This document shows, piece after piece, positions 36,118-43,879 of a DNA stretch of 64,000 nucleotides (position 1 is the stretch's first letter; every line of letters begins with the position of its first letter). The stretch spans positions 2,728,001 to 2,792,000 of the forward strand of contig NZ_FNQB01000001.1 in the NCBI RefSeq assembly GCF_900107455.1. The letters run 5' to 3'. Made by a program: the position numbers and the translations under genes. This stretch comes from Asanoa ishikariensis (GTDB lineage: Bacteria; Actinomycetota; Actinomycetes; Mycobacteriales; Micromonosporaceae). The notes under the pieces are model-generated. The model was not told where the DNA came from, made no database searches, and worked only from the letters and a program-made list of their open reading frames with translations.

Positions 36118-37241
36118 ACACCATCGAGGATCTGCGGGCCGCGCTCGACTACCCGGACCAGCCAGCCAGCCCGGACACCGGCGCCATCATCGCGCGCGGG
36201 CGGCGCCGGCGAACGGTCCGCCGGGCCGCGGTGGCCGGCGGGCTGGCCGCGGTCGTCGCGACGGTCGTGGCTGTGAACCCGTTCGGCGGTGGTCCGGAGC
36301 TCCGCCAGGGCATGGCGCTGGACGGCACGGCGCCGGCCCCGGCCCTGATCGCGGCGGCGGGGACGGGTGTGGAGGAGGCCCCCGAACGGTTCGACCCGCT
36401 GATGCGTACGTTGCACATCGGTTGGGTCCCGGGCGGTTTGAGGGGCGGGTCGGCGGAGGTCAGCGTCACGGAGCAGAGCTTCGGTGCCAAGGACAAGGAC
36501 TGGGCCGACGGAGGTACGGACCTGGGCCTGTTCCTGGTGGTGCTGGCCAAGGGCCGACCGATCACGGACTTCTCCGACGGTGCCCTCGGGCTGCCCATGG
36601 GGGCGGTGGAACGCGAGACGGAGGACATCAACGGCCGGCCCGCGGTGTGCCTGAGCGATCCAGCGGTACGTGGCTCGTGTCCCGCGCTTCGCTGGGAGTA
36701 CGCGCCGGGCGCGTGGGCACGCGTCTCGTACGGCGGCAGTGCCGGTCCGACGCCCGAGGCGGCGGCGGCCGTGGCCCGCAAGGTGGCCGAGTCGGTGTGG
36801 CTCACCGCGGCCGAGCCCGTCCGGCTGCCGTTCACGCTCACCGGAGCGACCGCGGACCTGCCCGCCGTGCGCACGTTCGTCTCGATCGCCGAGCCCGGGT
36901 ACCCGGACTACGAGGGGCAGGTCTGGTCCGCGAGCATTGCGGTTGCCCAGACGGCCGCCGAAGCCGAGAAGCCTCCCGGCGAACGCCGGCAGGTGTCCTT
37001 CGAAGCCCGCAAGTCCGTGGACCCCGGATCCCGTATGCGGGCGGACCCGGAGCCGAACGCGACCGTAGGCGGGCACGACGCCTGGGTGGCCGACACCGAA
37101 ATGATCGTCTGGAACGTGTCCGGAACCCGGGCAGTGACCTGGTACGAGAATTGGGACGCCGACCCGAGGACCGCCTACGCCGACCTGCGCATGATCAAGG
37201 ATCCCGCCGACCCCGCCGACTGGCCCGTGGTCAAGCGCTAG
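36114..37241 (+). CDS. Membrane protein coupled to the sigma factor (putative anti-sigma partner)
   Basis: The 375-residue protein has a short cytoplasmic N-terminus (about 1-36) with an Arg-rich stop, one transmembrane helix (about 40-57) and a large extracytoplasmic domain with a few cysteines (AVCLSDPAVRGSCPAL near 180). This is the topology of anti-sigma or sensor partners of ECF factors, but no zinc anti-sigma motif (HxxxCxxC) is visible in the N-terminus. Function is inferred only from the 4-bp overlap with the sigma factor gene. Its TAG overlaps the stop of the convergent gene by 4 bp. Confidence 0.75.
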   Translation: MNTIEDLRAALDYPDQPASPDTGAIIARGRRRRTVRRAAVAGGLAAVVATVVAVNPFGGGPELRQGMALDGTAPAPALIAAAGTGVEEAPERFDPLMRTLHIGWVPGGLRGGSAEVSVTEQSFGAKDKDWADGGTDLGLFLVVLAKGRPITDFSDGALGLPMGAVERETEDINGRPAVCLSDPAVRGSCPALRWEYAPGAWARVSYGGSAGPTPEAAAAVARKVAESVWLTAAEPVRLPFTLTGATADLPAVRTFVSIAEPGYPDYEGQVWSASIAVAQTAAEAEKPPGERRQVSFEARKSVDPGSRMRADPEPNATVGGHDAWVADTEMIVWNVSGTRAVTWYENWDADPRTAYADLRMIKDPADPADWPVVKR

Positions 37242-37660
37242 TCGGCGGGCTCGGTCCGCCCGGCGTACTCCAGGATCGCCGCAGCGTGGTCGGCATCGTC
37301 CAACGTCCAGTCGCTGTCGTCCGGGATCGGACGGCGGAGCAACTGGGCATAGACGGTGTCGACCGCGCCCACGCCGGACCGGCGGGCGCGCCAGAGCGTG
37401 CCGCCGGCGGAGGTGACCCGGAACCAGCCGTCGGCCACCGTGATCAGCCCGGCGCCGGTCAGGCGCCGGACCGCTTCCTCGACCTCACGCCGGCCCGGTA
37501 GCAACTGGCGCAGGTGGTCGGCCATCGAGAGCACGTCGGCCAGCCGCACGCCCTCGGGTCGTCGAGTTGTCGCCGAGCGCATGTGTCGCCCGGCGCCGTT
37601 CGCCATCACCACCGAGACGAAGATCCAAGCATCGGATCGTCGCCAGCCGTCTTGCCCCAT
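37238..37660 (-). CDS. Uncharacterised protein with possible winged-helix fold
   Basis: A 140-residue protein with no clear family. SDAWIFVSVVM near the N-terminus and LPGRREVEEAVRRLTGAGLITVADGWFRVT (about 54-83) look like a helix-helix-wing arrangement, as in small DNA- or protein-binding winged-helix domains. The stop overlaps the convergent sigma-partner gene. A CATCAT hexamer lies 6 bp before its ATG, so it may be leaderless. Confidence 0.6.
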   Translation of the reverse strand: MGQDGWRRSDAWIFVSVVMANGAGRHMRSATTRRPEGVRLADVLSMADHLRQLLPGRREVEEAVRRLTGAGLITVADGWFRVTSAGGTLWRARRSGVGAVDTVYAQLLRRPIPDDSDWTLDDADHAAAILEYAGRTEPAD

Positions 37661-37742
37661 GGAGCAATGATGCCAACGTCAACGACCCATGAACATTGGT
37701 GTGATCTTTCGTTTACCTGAAACCTTCACCAGGTTCGATGCA

Positions 37743-38417
37743 TCATGCAGTCGGTTCGGCGATCGGTTGACCACCGATCCGGGGTGGCGAGGGGCGCACG
37801 GTGAACAGCGGAATGAAGACGTGGTTCAACGGTCCGATGAGGAGCGCGTACGCCACCGTGCCGATGCCGACAGTGCCTCCCAGCAGCACACCCGCGCCCA
37901 GCACGCCCACCTCGATCACCGTCCGGGTGAGCCGGATCGAGCGGCCGGGCTTGCGCCCCACCCACCCGGTCATCAGCCCGTCCCGAGGCCCCGGCCCGAG
38001 CCGCGCGCCGATGTAGAGGCCGCCGGCGACCCCGTTGAGCACGATGCCGAGAACCAGGAAAGTGATCCGCACCGGCAGCCCGTCCGGCGTCGGGAACAGG
38101 GCCAACGAGGCGTCGACGGCGAGGCCGATGATGACGATGTTGCTGACGGTGCCGATGCCCGGCTTCTGCCTCAGCGGGATCCAGAGCAGCAGGACGGCCG
38201 CACCCACGATGATCACGATGGTGCCGAACGAGAGCCCGGTCTTCTCCGCGAGACCCTGGTGGAACACGTCCCAGGGGTCCAATCCCAGGGTGGCCTCGAT
38301 CTGGAGTGCCATGCTCGCCCCGTACAACACCAGGCCCAGGAACAACTGGGTGAGCCGGCGGGGAAGCCGGTCACGCAAGGCCATGGGGTGGTGCGGGTGG
38401 TTGCTCTCGGACGCCAT
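37743..38417 (-). CDS. YczE/YitT-like integral membrane protein
   Basis: A 224-residue polytopic membrane protein with about five transmembrane helices and a YczE-family signature: RRLTQLFLGLVLYGASMAL near 18, LGLDPWDVFHQGLAE near 44, and GARLGPGPRDGLMTG near 140. YczE proteins are often encoded divergently from MocR-type regulators, as here; the transported or sensed compound is unknown. I start at ATG 38417 because the 38 codons upstream cross the divergent promoter region. The 4-residue motif GPGPRDG is strongly conserved in the family. Confidence 0.85.
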   Translation of the reverse strand: MASESNHPHHPMALRDRLPRRLTQLFLGLVLYGASMALQIEATLGLDPWDVFHQGLAEKTGLSFGTIVIIVGAAVLLLWIPLRQKPGIGTVSNIVIIGLAVDASLALFPTPDGLPVRITFLVLGIVLNGVAGGLYIGARLGPGPRDGLMTGWVGRKPGRSIRLTRTVIEVGVLGAGVLLGGTVGIGTVAYALLIGPLNHVFIPLFTVRPSPPRIGGQPIAEPTA

Positions 38418-38433
38418 GCATGCAACTCTGAAG

Positions 38434-38463
38434 GCCAATTGGTTCGGTGTTGAAGAGCCAATT
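38434..38463. promoter_or_regulatory. Direct repeats GCCAATT, probable MocR operator
   Basis: GCCAATT occurs at 38434-38440 and again at 38457-38463, 23 bp apart, in the 60-bp gap between the divergent yczE-like and mocR-like genes. The first copy is part of the palindrome CCAATTGG. MocR/GntR regulators typically bind direct repeats about two helical turns apart, so this is a good operator candidate for control of both genes. Confidence 0.55.
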
Positions 38464-38477
38464 CGCGAGGAGTGGAT

Positions 38478-39932
38478 ATGACAAGCCTGGTCCGGGGTAG
38501 CCAACTCGCCCGCCTGCTCGGCCACTGGCACGCGTTGCCGGGCCGTCGCAAGAACCCCGACTACGCGGCCCTGGCCGGGGCGGTCCGGGGCCTGCTCGCC
38601 GACGGACGGTTGCCCCTGGGCATCCGGCTGCCCGCCGAGCGCGAGCTGGCCGAGTCACTCAAGGTCAGCCGGACCACCGTGACGGCCGCGTACCGGGAGC
38701 TGCGCGACAGCGGCCACCTCACCAGCCGCCGCGGCGCCGGGAGCTGGACCACCCTCCCCGGCGGCCACCGGGTGGCCAGCACCGGCCTGTGGACCCCGCT
38801 CAACGACCTCGGCATGATCGACCTCGGCTGCGCCGCGCTGGCCGCGCCGCCCGAGCTGATCCCCGCCGCCCGCGCCGCGGCCGACGAGCTGCCGCGCTAC
38901 CTCGGCGACGCCGGCTACCACCCGACCGGCCTGGTCGAACTGCGCGAGGCGGTCGCCCGCGGTTTCACCGACCGCGGCCTGCCGACCAGCCCTGACCAGA
39001 TCATGGTGACCAGCGGCACCCAGCAGGCGCTCGACCTGGTGCTGCGGCTGACGGTCCAGGCCGGCAACGGCGTGCTCATGGAGTCACCCACGTACCCCAA
39101 CGCCCTCGCGGCGCTGTCCGCGCGCCGGGCCAGGATCACCACGCACGGCCTGGACCCGGCGAACGGCTGGGACGGCGAACTGCTGCTCAGCGCGCTACGC
39201 CAGAGCACGCCTCGCTTGGCCTATGTCATTCCGGAGTTCCACAACCCGACCGGCCACCTGATGCCGGCCGACCTGCGCGAGCGGATGGTCGCCGCGGCCC
39301 ACGCCACCGGCACCGACCTGGTCGTCGACGAGTCGTTCGTCGACCTCCCGCTGGACGGGGTCGAGATGCCACCACCGGTGGCGATGTTCGACCGCCACTC
39401 CCGCGTGATCACCATCGGCGGCATGAGCAAGCCGTACTGGGGCGGCCTGCGCATCGGCTGGGTCCGCGCCTCGGCCCCGACGGTCCAACGACTGGCGGCC
39501 CTGCGGGTCGGCGTCGACATGTCCAGCCCGGTGCTGGACCAACTCGTAGCCGCCCAACTCCTGGACCGCGCCGACACGATCGTCCCGGCCCGCCGCCTGC
39601 AACTCGCCGCCCAACGCGACGCGCTGCTGGACGCACTGGCCGAACACCTACCGGAGTGGCGGGTCCAGACCCCACACGGCGGCGTGACGCTGTGGGCAGA
39701 GCTCGACGGACCGATCTCCAGCGCCCTGGCCCGAGCGGCCGAGGAGGTCGGGGTGCGGCTGGCTCCGGGGCCTCGGTTCGGCCTGGACGGGACGCTGGAA
39801 CGCTTCCTGCGACTGCCGTACACGCTGCCGGAGGGCGACCTGATCGACGCGGTCAAGCGAATCGCCACGGTCCGCTACGACCTGGACCACGCCCCCCACC
39901 CAGGCTGGCGCAAACCAGTCGTCATCGCCTGA
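38478..39932 (+). CDS. MocR-type GntR-family regulator with aminotransferase domain
   Basis: A 484-residue fusion of an N-terminal GntR winged helix (about 25-95; LPLGIRLPAERELAESLKVS then RTTVTAAYRELRDSG) with a fold-type I aminotransferase-like domain (about 120-475). The PLP lysine is in IGGMSKPYWGGLRIGW (near 317), with SGTQQALDL and EFHNPTGH as further signatures. MocR proteins sense PLP or amino acids. The ATG has GAGGAG upstream. It is divergent from the yczE-like gene and ends at a strong terminator. Confidence 0.9.
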   Translation: MTSLVRGSQLARLLGHWHALPGRRKNPDYAALAGAVRGLLADGRLPLGIRLPAERELAESLKVSRTTVTAAYRELRDSGHLTSRRGAGSWTTLPGGHRVASTGLWTPLNDLGMIDLGCAALAAPPELIPAARAAADELPRYLGDAGYHPTGLVELREAVARGFTDRGLPTSPDQIMVTSGTQQALDLVLRLTVQAGNGVLMESPTYPNALAALSARRARITTHGLDPANGWDGELLLSALRQSTPRLAYVIPEFHNPTGHLMPADLRERMVAAAHATGTDLVVDESFVDLPLDGVEMPPPVAMFDRHSRVITIGGMSKPYWGGLRIGWVRASAPTVQRLAALRVGVDMSSPVLDQLVAAQLLDRADTIVPARRLQLAAQRDALLDALAEHLPEWRVQTPHGGVTLWAELDGPISSALARAAEEVGVRLAPGPRFGLDGTLERFLRLPYTLPEGDLIDAVKRIATVRYDLDHAPHPGWRKPVVIA

Positions 39933-40049
39933 CGCAAAAGCCCTGTGGCGGCAGGCATCCGCAAGCTCAGCAGCTAGAAGACGTGAACAGCCGGTCCCCC
40001 GTCGGAGTGTCGCCACCCGGCGGAGCACACCCGCTTCCCCCGCCACATG

Positions 40050-40097
40050 GATCGGCCCGCCCGGGTGGCGTGGGACTGCCACCCGGGCGGGCCGATC
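40050..40097. terminator. Bidirectional hairpin with perfect 20-bp stem
   Basis: The arm at 40050-40069 is exactly complementary to 40078-40097 around an 8-base loop (GTGGGACT). It stands between the convergent ends of the mocR-like gene and the acyl-CoA ligase gene (stop at 40106-40108), so it probably stops transcription from both sides. Confidence 0.85.
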
Positions 40098-40105
40098 TGT
40101 GCTGT

Positions 40106-41926
40106 CTAGATCTCGGCCAGCGTGCCTTCGTACATCTTGTTGATCTCCGTCTGGAAGTTGGCCTCGACGCCGCGGCGCTTGACCTTCATCGACGGGGTGA
40201 TCTCGCCGTCCTCGATCGTCAGGTCGCGGGAGAGGATGGTGAACTTCTTGATCGTTTCCCAGCGGTTGAGCTTCGCGTTGAGCTCGGCCACGTGGCCCTC
40301 GACCATCTCGCGGGCCTGTGCCGATGCGACGATCTCCGCGTAGGGCTTGCCGGCCAGCTCGCCGCCCGCCGCCCAGGCCGCGATGGCGTCCGGGTCCAGG
40401 GTGATCAGCATCGTGCAGAAGTTGCGGGCCTGGCCGACCACGATCGCCTGTGAGGTGTACGGGCAGATGGCCTTGAACAGGCCCTCGATGTGGGACGGGG
40501 CGATGTACTTGCCGCCCGACGTCTTCACCAGGTCCTTCTTGCGGTCGGTGATCTTCAGGAAGCGGTCTTCGCTGATCTCGCCGATGTCGCCCGTGCGGAA
40601 GAAGCCGTCCTCGGTGAACGCGGCCGCGGTCTCCTCGGGCAGGTTGTGGTAGCCGCGCATCACCGGCGTGCCGCGGAGCAGGACCTCGCCGTCGGAGTCG
40701 ATCTTGCACTCGAGGTCGCCGAGCGGCTGGCCGACCGTGCCGATGCGCAGGCCGCCCGGGCGGTTGACGAAGTTGCCCGCGCTCGTCTCCGTCAGGCCGT
40801 AGCCCTCGGAGATCGGCAGGCCCGCGGCGGCGAAGAACTCGGAGATGTCGACGCTGAGTGGGGCGGCGCCGGACACCAGCGTGCGGATGTTGCCGCCCAG
40901 CCGGGCCTGGAGCTTGCTGAACACCAGCTTGTTGGCGATCGCGTACTGAATCTTGAGGCCCGCGGGCACCGGCTGGTCGGCCTGCTCCAGCTTGACCTTG
41001 CGCCTTCCGGTGGCGACCGCCCACCCGAAGATCTTGGCCTTGGCGCCGCCCTCGGAGGTGGCGTTGGTGATCGCCTTGTTGTAGACCTTCTCGAAGATCC
41101 GGGGCGCGCCGCACATCAGCGTCGGCTTCACCACGCCGAGGTTGTCGACCAGCACGTCGATCCGGCCGTCGACGTAGGTCGGCAGGCCGACGTGGATGAT
41201 GCCGCACAGCAGCGTCTTGCCGAACGAGTGCGACAGCGGCAGCCAGAGGTATTGCAGGTCGTCGGCCCGCAGGATGCCCAGGTCGGCCTGCGCCACGGCC
41301 TCCCAGCACCAGCCGGCGTGCAGCAGCTCGACGCCCTTGGGACGGCCGGTGGTGCCGGAGGTGTAGATCAGCGTGGCCAGGTGGTCCGGGGCGATCTCGG
41401 CGACGAGCCGCTCGATCAGCTCCGGGTCGCCGGCCAGCGCGGCAGCGCCCTGCTTCTCCAGGTCGGCCATCGTGAGCTGGGGCGGGCTGGCGGCCGGGTC
41501 GGCGTCACCGTCGATCAGGACGACGTGGGTGACCGCGGGTAGGTTCGCGCCGGCCAGCTTGCCGGCCTGCATGGCGTTCTCCGCGATGACGACCTTGGAG
41601 CCTGAGTCGGCGATGATGAACGTCGCGTCCTCCGGCTCGGTGGTCGGGTAGACCGTGGTGGTCGCCGCGCCCGCGCACATGATGCCGAGGTCGGCGATGA
41701 CCCACTCGAGGCGGGTGTTGGCGAGGATGGCGACGCGCTCCTCGGCGCCGACGCCGAGGCCGTTCAGGCCGGCCGCGAGCGAACGCGCCCGCTCGCCCAC
41801 CTGCTGCCAGGTCATCCACTGCGGACCGGACGCACCCGGGTAGCCCAACGCCCGCGCGTCGGGCGAAGCGGCGACACGCTTGAGGAACATGTCGGGGATC
41901 GACCGGTAAGGGACATCGAGCGACAT
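40106..41926 (-). CDS. Long-chain fatty-acid-CoA ligase (AMP-binding, FadD15-like)
   Basis: A 606-residue ANL-superfamily enzyme that activates fatty acids as acyl-AMP and then acyl-CoA. The AMP-binding signature YTSGTTGRPKGV is near residue 188. The segments GYGLTETSAG (near 373), TGDIGEISEDRFLKITDRKKDLVKTSGGKYI (near 446-476) and the C-terminal lysine-containing end complete the fold. It most resembles the FadD15/long-chain ligases. A GGTGGTTTCC stretch serves as ribosome binding site. It lies 141 bp downstream of the terpene synthase gene on the same strand; a functional link is not evident. Confidence 0.92.
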   Translation of the reverse strand: MSLDVPYRSIPDMFLKRVAASPDARALGYPGASGPQWMTWQQVGERARSLAAGLNGLGVGAEERVAILANTRLEWVIADLGIMCAGAATTTVYPTTEPEDATFIIADSGSKVVIAENAMQAGKLAGANLPAVTHVVLIDGDADPAASPPQLTMADLEKQGAAALAGDPELIERLVAEIAPDHLATLIYTSGTTGRPKGVELLHAGWCWEAVAQADLGILRADDLQYLWLPLSHSFGKTLLCGIIHVGLPTYVDGRIDVLVDNLGVVKPTLMCGAPRIFEKVYNKAITNATSEGGAKAKIFGWAVATGRRKVKLEQADQPVPAGLKIQYAIANKLVFSKLQARLGGNIRTLVSGAAPLSVDISEFFAAAGLPISEGYGLTETSAGNFVNRPGGLRIGTVGQPLGDLECKIDSDGEVLLRGTPVMRGYHNLPEETAAAFTEDGFFRTGDIGEISEDRFLKITDRKKDLVKTSGGKYIAPSHIEGLFKAICPYTSQAIVVGQARNFCTMLITLDPDAIAAWAAGGELAGKPYAEIVASAQAREMVEGHVAELNAKLNRWETIKKFTILSRDLTIEDGEITPSMKVKRRGVEANFQTEINKMYEGTLAEI

Positions 41927-42067
41927 ATCCGGAAACCACCTTTAGTTGGCCATGTGATCGTGGTCACTCTGACGGTTGCTACCGAAGAGTATGGCTAACC
42001 GGTGCGTCGATGCCAGTCCCTGAGCGTACGTGTCGATCATGGGCTGACCAGGGTCTTTATCCTGGAC

Positions 42068-43015
42068 TCAGGGGTGGTAGCGGAGGGCGCCCAGGGACCA
42101 GTCGTACGTGCCGCGTAACCAGCGGCGCCGGGACTGCAACATCCGGGACAATCTGCCGTCCGCGTCGGCCAGCACCTCGGCCTCCAACGCGCCGTAAGCA
42201 GCCAGTCCGGCGTTGTACCGCGCCGCCGCCTCGGTCAGGGCCGCCCGCTCCGGCCAGTTCAGCTCGTACGCGATGACGGTGGCCAGGTTGTGCCCGTCGC
42301 GCAGGCGTTCCTTCCCGTACGAGAAGACGTCGTTGCACCAGCACACGAGATCGGCGGCCAGTAGGTCGAGCCGGACCACCCGCGGGTCGACCCGGTCGAC
42401 GGTGGCCGCCAGACCGTCCGTGGCCAGGTCGGTGAGCGCGAAGCTGGGCAGCACGGCACCGGTGTGCCGGCGCATCTGCACGTACTCGGCGAACCGGGGC
42501 ACGCGGTGCAGTTGCCGGTTGGTCGCCTCCCAGAGCAGGGCGAACAGGTACTCGCGGAAGGCCGCGGCGAACTTGAGCAGCCCGCCCGGCCGGCCCAGCG
42601 CGCGGACCCGGCGGCAAAGGTCGTGCAGCGCGGCCGCGGTCGGCCCGGCCGGCTGGTAGCCCGCGTGCGCGGTGGTGCCGAACCGGTCGACCACCTCGAG
42701 CAGCGGCGCCAGGGCGGGCGCGAGCCGAGCCGGGTTGGCGCCGAGCTCGTCCTCGTCGCACCGGTCGTCGAACGCGAACAGCCAGGTGATCAGGTCGGCC
42801 AGCAGCCGGACCGCCGACAGGGGCACCTCCGGGCAGGCCCGCGCGGCGAGCTCCGCGGCGTTGGCGCGCGCCAGCCGTTCCCGGGCCGCCGCCGACGGCA
42901 CCAGCCCGAACGCGTCCGCCCAGTCGGCCGAGTGCGCGGCGACCTCGGCGACCGCCTCGTGGACAAGCGCCTCGTACGGCGGCGGGGTCAAGGCCGTCAC
43001 CGCGAACGTCCGCAT
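42068..43015 (-). CDS. Class I terpene synthase
   Basis: A 315-residue terpene cyclase that ionises a prenyl diphosphate. The aspartate-rich motif FAFDDRCDED (Asp83, Asp84, Asp87) and the NSE triad NDVFSYGKE (Asn228, Ser232, Glu236) are intact, and a C-terminal Arg-Tyr pair (ALRYHP) closes the active site. The length fits single-domain bacterial sesqui- or diterpene synthases and excludes the two-domain geosmin synthase. No prenyltransferase, P450 or methyltransferase gene adjoins it, so product and pathway cannot be named. A small CCAGG/CCTGG hairpin follows the stop. The start ATG has GGGGGTGGG upstream. Confidence 0.88.
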   Translation of the reverse strand: MRTFAVTALTPPPYEALVHEAVAEVAAHSADWADAFGLVPSAAARERLARANAAELAARACPEVPLSAVRLLADLITWLFAFDDRCDEDELGANPARLAPALAPLLEVVDRFGTTAHAGYQPAGPTAAALHDLCRRVRALGRPGGLLKFAAAFREYLFALLWEATNRQLHRVPRFAEYVQMRRHTGAVLPSFALTDLATDGLAATVDRVDPRVVRLDLLAADLVCWCNDVFSYGKERLRDGHNLATVIAYELNWPERAALTEAAARYNAGLAAYGALEAEVLADADGRLSRMLQSRRRWLRGTYDWSLGALRYHP

Positions 43016-43086
43016 CCCACCCCCAGCCCGTACCCGATGATGTCTGGCGACCGGGCGGCGAGGGAACGGGTGGTTCGGTCGATGCC

Positions 43087-43716
43087 TCAGATCTTCAGCG
43101 GGGAAGTCCGCAGCCGATCGGCCAGCGCGGGCGGACCGTCGATCTGAACCCGGGTGGCCCGCTGCCGTCCGGACAGGAAATAGGCCAGCTCGCCGGGCGC
43201 ACCGACCAGCCGGAGCCGCTCACCGCCGGTGCCGGCGGTGACCTCGCCGAACCCGGGCGCCTGCACGAGCAGCGCCGCCGGGAACTTGCGCAGCCGGAGC
43301 CGGGCGATCAGGGACGCGGTCTTCCAGAGCGCCGCCTGGTCCTCCTTGGGCAGGTCGCGGGGCTGCCAGCCGGGCTGGGCCCGACGGACGTCCTCGTGGT
43401 GCACGAAGAACTCCAGGCCGTTGGTCATCCCCTCGACCAGTGGGTTGCTGACCGGGCTCCACAACGGTGGGTTTCGGACCAGTTCGACCAGGTCCGGGTA
43501 CGGTCGGGCGGCGAACGAGCGCAGCGTGTTGCGGGCGTGCGACCGCAGCGGGGGGATGAACATGCCGAGGCTGGTGTCGGGCCGGCGCTCCCGGATGACC
43601 AGATGGGCGGCCAGGTCGCGGGCGACCCAACCGTCGCACATGGTCGGCGCTTCGGGGCCGACCGTGCTGAAAAGGTCGGCAAGTTTCCGACGTTCGGACC
43701 GTACGAACCGCGACAT
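43087..43716 (-). CDS. TIGR03085-family protein (DinB/MDMPI-like)
   Basis: A 209-residue member of an actinobacterial family related to mycothiol-dependent maleylpyruvate isomerase, with ERRKLADLFSTVGPEAPTMC, DGWVARDLAAHLVIRERRPD and EFFVHHEDVRRAQPGW. The His residues at about 37 and 106-107 could form the DinB-type metal site. The reaction is unknown. As I recall, this family lies between hisF and hisI in Streptomyces, so it may be the remnant of the ancestral order here. No ribosome binding site precedes the ATG; TACGAT lies 7 bp upstream. Confidence 0.88.
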   Translation of the reverse strand: MSRFVRSERRKLADLFSTVGPEAPTMCDGWVARDLAAHLVIRERRPDTSLGMFIPPLRSHARNTLRSFAARPYPDLVELVRNPPLWSPVSNPLVEGMTNGLEFFVHHEDVRRAQPGWQPRDLPKEDQAALWKTASLIARLRLRKFPAALLVQAPGFGEVTAGTGGERLRLVGAPGELAYFLSGRQRATRVQIDGPPALADRLRTSPLKI

Positions 43717-43723
43717 GGCGAGA

Positions 43724-43729
43724 ATCGTA
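43724..43729 (-). promoter_or_regulatory. -10-like TACGAT of the TIGR03085 gene
   Basis: On the minus strand TACGAT ends 7 bp before the ATG at 43716, without a ribosome binding site between, suggesting a leaderless transcript. Confidence 0.45.
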
Positions 43730-43879
43730 GCCAGGGTGAGCCAAATCTAAACACCTGTGATCGTGGACACATGGAATACCCGCTCGCCCGGAGGGCTTGG
43801 GTCCGGTAAGGATTACGGTGGAATTTCGCGGCTTACTCCCAGTGGGTAGCCGGGCGGTCAGACAGAGGGGCAAAACATA

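Noticed and set aside
36114-36225. Zinc anti-sigma (ZAS) domain in the sigma-factor partner
   Set aside because: No HxxxCxxC motif is found in the cytoplasmic N-terminus; only topology supports an anti-sigma role.
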